A DNA stretch of 64,000 nt from CAVXYG01 sp963706835 (lineage in GTDB: Bacteria > Actinomycetota > Actinomycetes > S36-B12 > GCA-2699445), in contig CAVPOB010000015.1 in the NCBI GenBank assembly GCA_963706835.1, positions 62,001-126,000 on the forward strand. Direction: 5' to 3'. This document shows positions 63,000 through 64,000 of the stretch, piece after piece. The position numbers and the translations under genes are program-made. Below the pieces are notes generated by a model. It made no database searches and had not been told where the DNA came from. It saw only the letters and a program-made list of their open reading frames with translations. Within the stretch, counting starts at the first letter, position 1. Every line of letters starts with the position of its first letter.

Positions 63000-63707
63000 C
63001 TAGGCCCAGATCGCGGGATCGCCTGCCACCGGGAACCGAGCCGCGTTGCCGGCGGCGTAGCGGCGCGCCGTCCAGGAGCAGGCTGCAGCGTCGATGAGGT
63101 CGTCGGCTCCGATACGGCCGGTCTCGTCGCGGATGAACTGCACGTCGATGCCAGCGCCGTGCAGCAGCTTGATCCTGCGGCGCATGCCCTCCCAGGTCAG
63201 CTTGCCGAACGGCAGCGGCACTGGATCGCGCGGATTGACCAGATGGGCGAAGGACAGCTCCGGGTGGCACTCGATCACCGCGATGCCGTCGTTGCCACCG
63301 GCGGCTAGCCAGTCGTCCACGTCCAGGATCTTCGCCGCCAGCCCGTACGCCTGGCGCGACAGTCCGACACCCTGTGCCCCGCGATTGGCCTCGACCGCCT
63401 CTGCGTAGCCGTCCGGGCCGAAGCCGTGCTGGCGCGCCACCTCCAGCGCCGCCCATGATGGGGTGGTGAAGACGGTGGCCGCGCGACCCGGCAGCGCCGC
63501 CCGGGCCGCCTCGTCGCAGGCCCGCACCCCGGTGTGCGGCGGACCAATCGGGATGTCGATCGCGATCGCCCTCGGCCGCTCGATCGCGCACGCCTGAGCG
63601 AAGAGCCCAGCGATGCCCTCGGCCACCAGGGCGAGATCCTGCCGGTCGCCGAGCAGCACCCCCGCCCAGCGCCCCGCGCTGATATCGACCCCGAGGTAGG
63701 CGTCCAC
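63000..63707 (-). CDS. DUF429 protein
   Basis: A 235-residue protein of the DUF429 family, which has an RNase H-like fold. Opening strand: YLGVDISAGRWAGVLLGD, with the conserved GVD. IAIDIPIGPPHTGVRACDEA is the second acidic motif (a D-I-P-I-G signature), and FTTPSWAALEVARQHGFG is the next. HPELSFAHLVNP is the family's H-P-E motif, and TGRIGADDLIDAAACSWTAR provides the last acidic pair near the C terminus. Acidic residues at these places fit a nuclease-like active site, but no activity is established. The gene is alone, 57 bp from the hydrolase fragment. Confidence 0.88.
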   Translation of the reverse strand: MDAYLGVDISAGRWAGVLLGDRQDLALVAEGIAGLFAQACAIERPRAIAIDIPIGPPHTGVRACDEAARAALPGRAATVFTTPSWAALEVARQHGFGPDGYAEAVEANRGAQGVGLSRQAYGLAAKILDVDDWLAAGGNDGIAVIECHPELSFAHLVNPRDPVPLPFGKLTWEGMRRRIKLLHGAGIDVQFIRDETGRIGADDLIDAAACSWTARRYAAGNAARFPVAGDPAIWA

Positions 63708-63764
63708 CGGACCAGAATGCCCGTGGCCAGGCCGCGATGCGGATCGACGCAGGCGCCGGCCGGC

Positions 63765-64000
63765 TCATCCGAAGGTGGTGTCCCACCAGTGGCGGATCAC
63801 CAAGGACGCCTCCTCGCCAGCATCGTCCTGCCAGTAGTGGCTGGCGCCGTACAGCGTGTAGTCGGTCCGGTTGGTGAGGATCTGCTGCCAGCGCCGGCGC
63901 TCCCCCTCGCGGAAGGCGAAGTCCTTGTCCGCCCACAGCAGCAGCGACGGCCGCTCGCCGATCGTCGGCAGGCCCTGCTCCAGATGCTCCAGGAACGGCC
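63765..64000 (-). CDS. alpha/beta hydrolase (haloalkane-dehalogenase-like), C-terminal part
   Basis: Only the last 77 or so residues are inside the window; the start lies beyond the right edge. The sequence reads PFLEHLEQGLPTIGERPSLL, then LWADKDFAFREGERRRWQQI, then LYGASHYWQDDAGEEASLVI, ending RHWWDTTFG at the TGA. The LLLWADKDFAF strand carries the acid of an alpha/beta-hydrolase, and GASHYWQDD holds the catalytic His. The GASHYWQ-D context is that of haloalkane dehalogenase-like and epoxide hydrolase-like proteins. The nucleophile is not visible, so the substrate is open. Confidence 0.72.
   Translation of the reverse strand, partial: PFLEHLEQGLPTIGERPSLLLWADKDFAFREGERRRWQQILTNRTDYTLYGASHYWQDDAGEEASLVIRHWWDTTFG

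Overview
The window is about 70% G+C DNA from a high-GC Actinomycetota member. This rests on the codon use, the frequent GTG starts after GGAGG-type ribosome sites, a tRNA without encoded CCA, and typical actinobacterial families (DUF222-HNH protein, ThrE-type exporter, DUF5655, DUF2256/DUF3253, YcaQ-like protein, DhnA-type class I aldolase). I cannot place it below phylum. Most of the window is ordinary chromosome with short operons on both strands. No phage, conjugation or IS genes were seen.

Layout. 0-9.4 kb: a partial DUF559-type protein, DUF5655, ung, a VanX-type dipeptidase and a PfkB kinase, a DUF2807 lipoprotein, pgm, a methyltransferase and sppA. 10.1-16.8 kb: an MFS exporter with its TetR regulator and a palindromic operator, an M13 metalloprotease, a polysaccharide-deacetylase lipoprotein and a GH13 enzyme. 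17-19.2 kb: pncA, a serine hydrolase, DUF1801. 19.3-24.1 kb: a tight four-gene operon of SDR reductase, long acyl-ACP-reductase-like enzyme, VKOR and tocopherol-cyclase-like protein, followed by tRNA-Arg(ACG). 24.6-36.7 kb: membrane, transport, phosphatase, photolyase-like and oxidoreductase genes. 36.8-41.9 kb: one very large secreted PKD/beta-helix protein on the minus strand. 42-47.9 kb: YcaQ-like protein, glycosyltransferase, DUF2254 and MDR genes. 47.9-53.7 kb: a three-gene overlapping operon of two membrane sensors with cyclase-like domains and a MscS channel with a cyclic-nucleotide-binding domain, with a second MscS gene divergent from it. 55.3-64 kb: acetoacetate-decarboxylase-like/methyltransferase fusion, class I aldolase, small membrane proteins, then a nuclease-rich stretch (DUF222-HNH, HNH, Vsr), DUF429 and a hydrolase fragment.

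The most unusual feature is a family of four intergenic elements (about 9456-9936, 26643-27108, 31710-32124 and 54980-55242). They are built from 26-bp units, each a pair of TGCACCC boxes exactly 19 bp apart. Forward units are followed by reverse units, so each element is a large inverted repeat. Two copies share conserved outer flanks and differ in length by almost exactly one unit. I know no named family with this design.

Many genes have short frameshifts, several at C or G runs (for example 4320-4324, 12354-12357, 32307-32312, 62771-62775), while the motifs on both sides are intact. This looks more like indel error in a draft assembly than real gene decay. Such genes are annotated here as one interrupted CDS.
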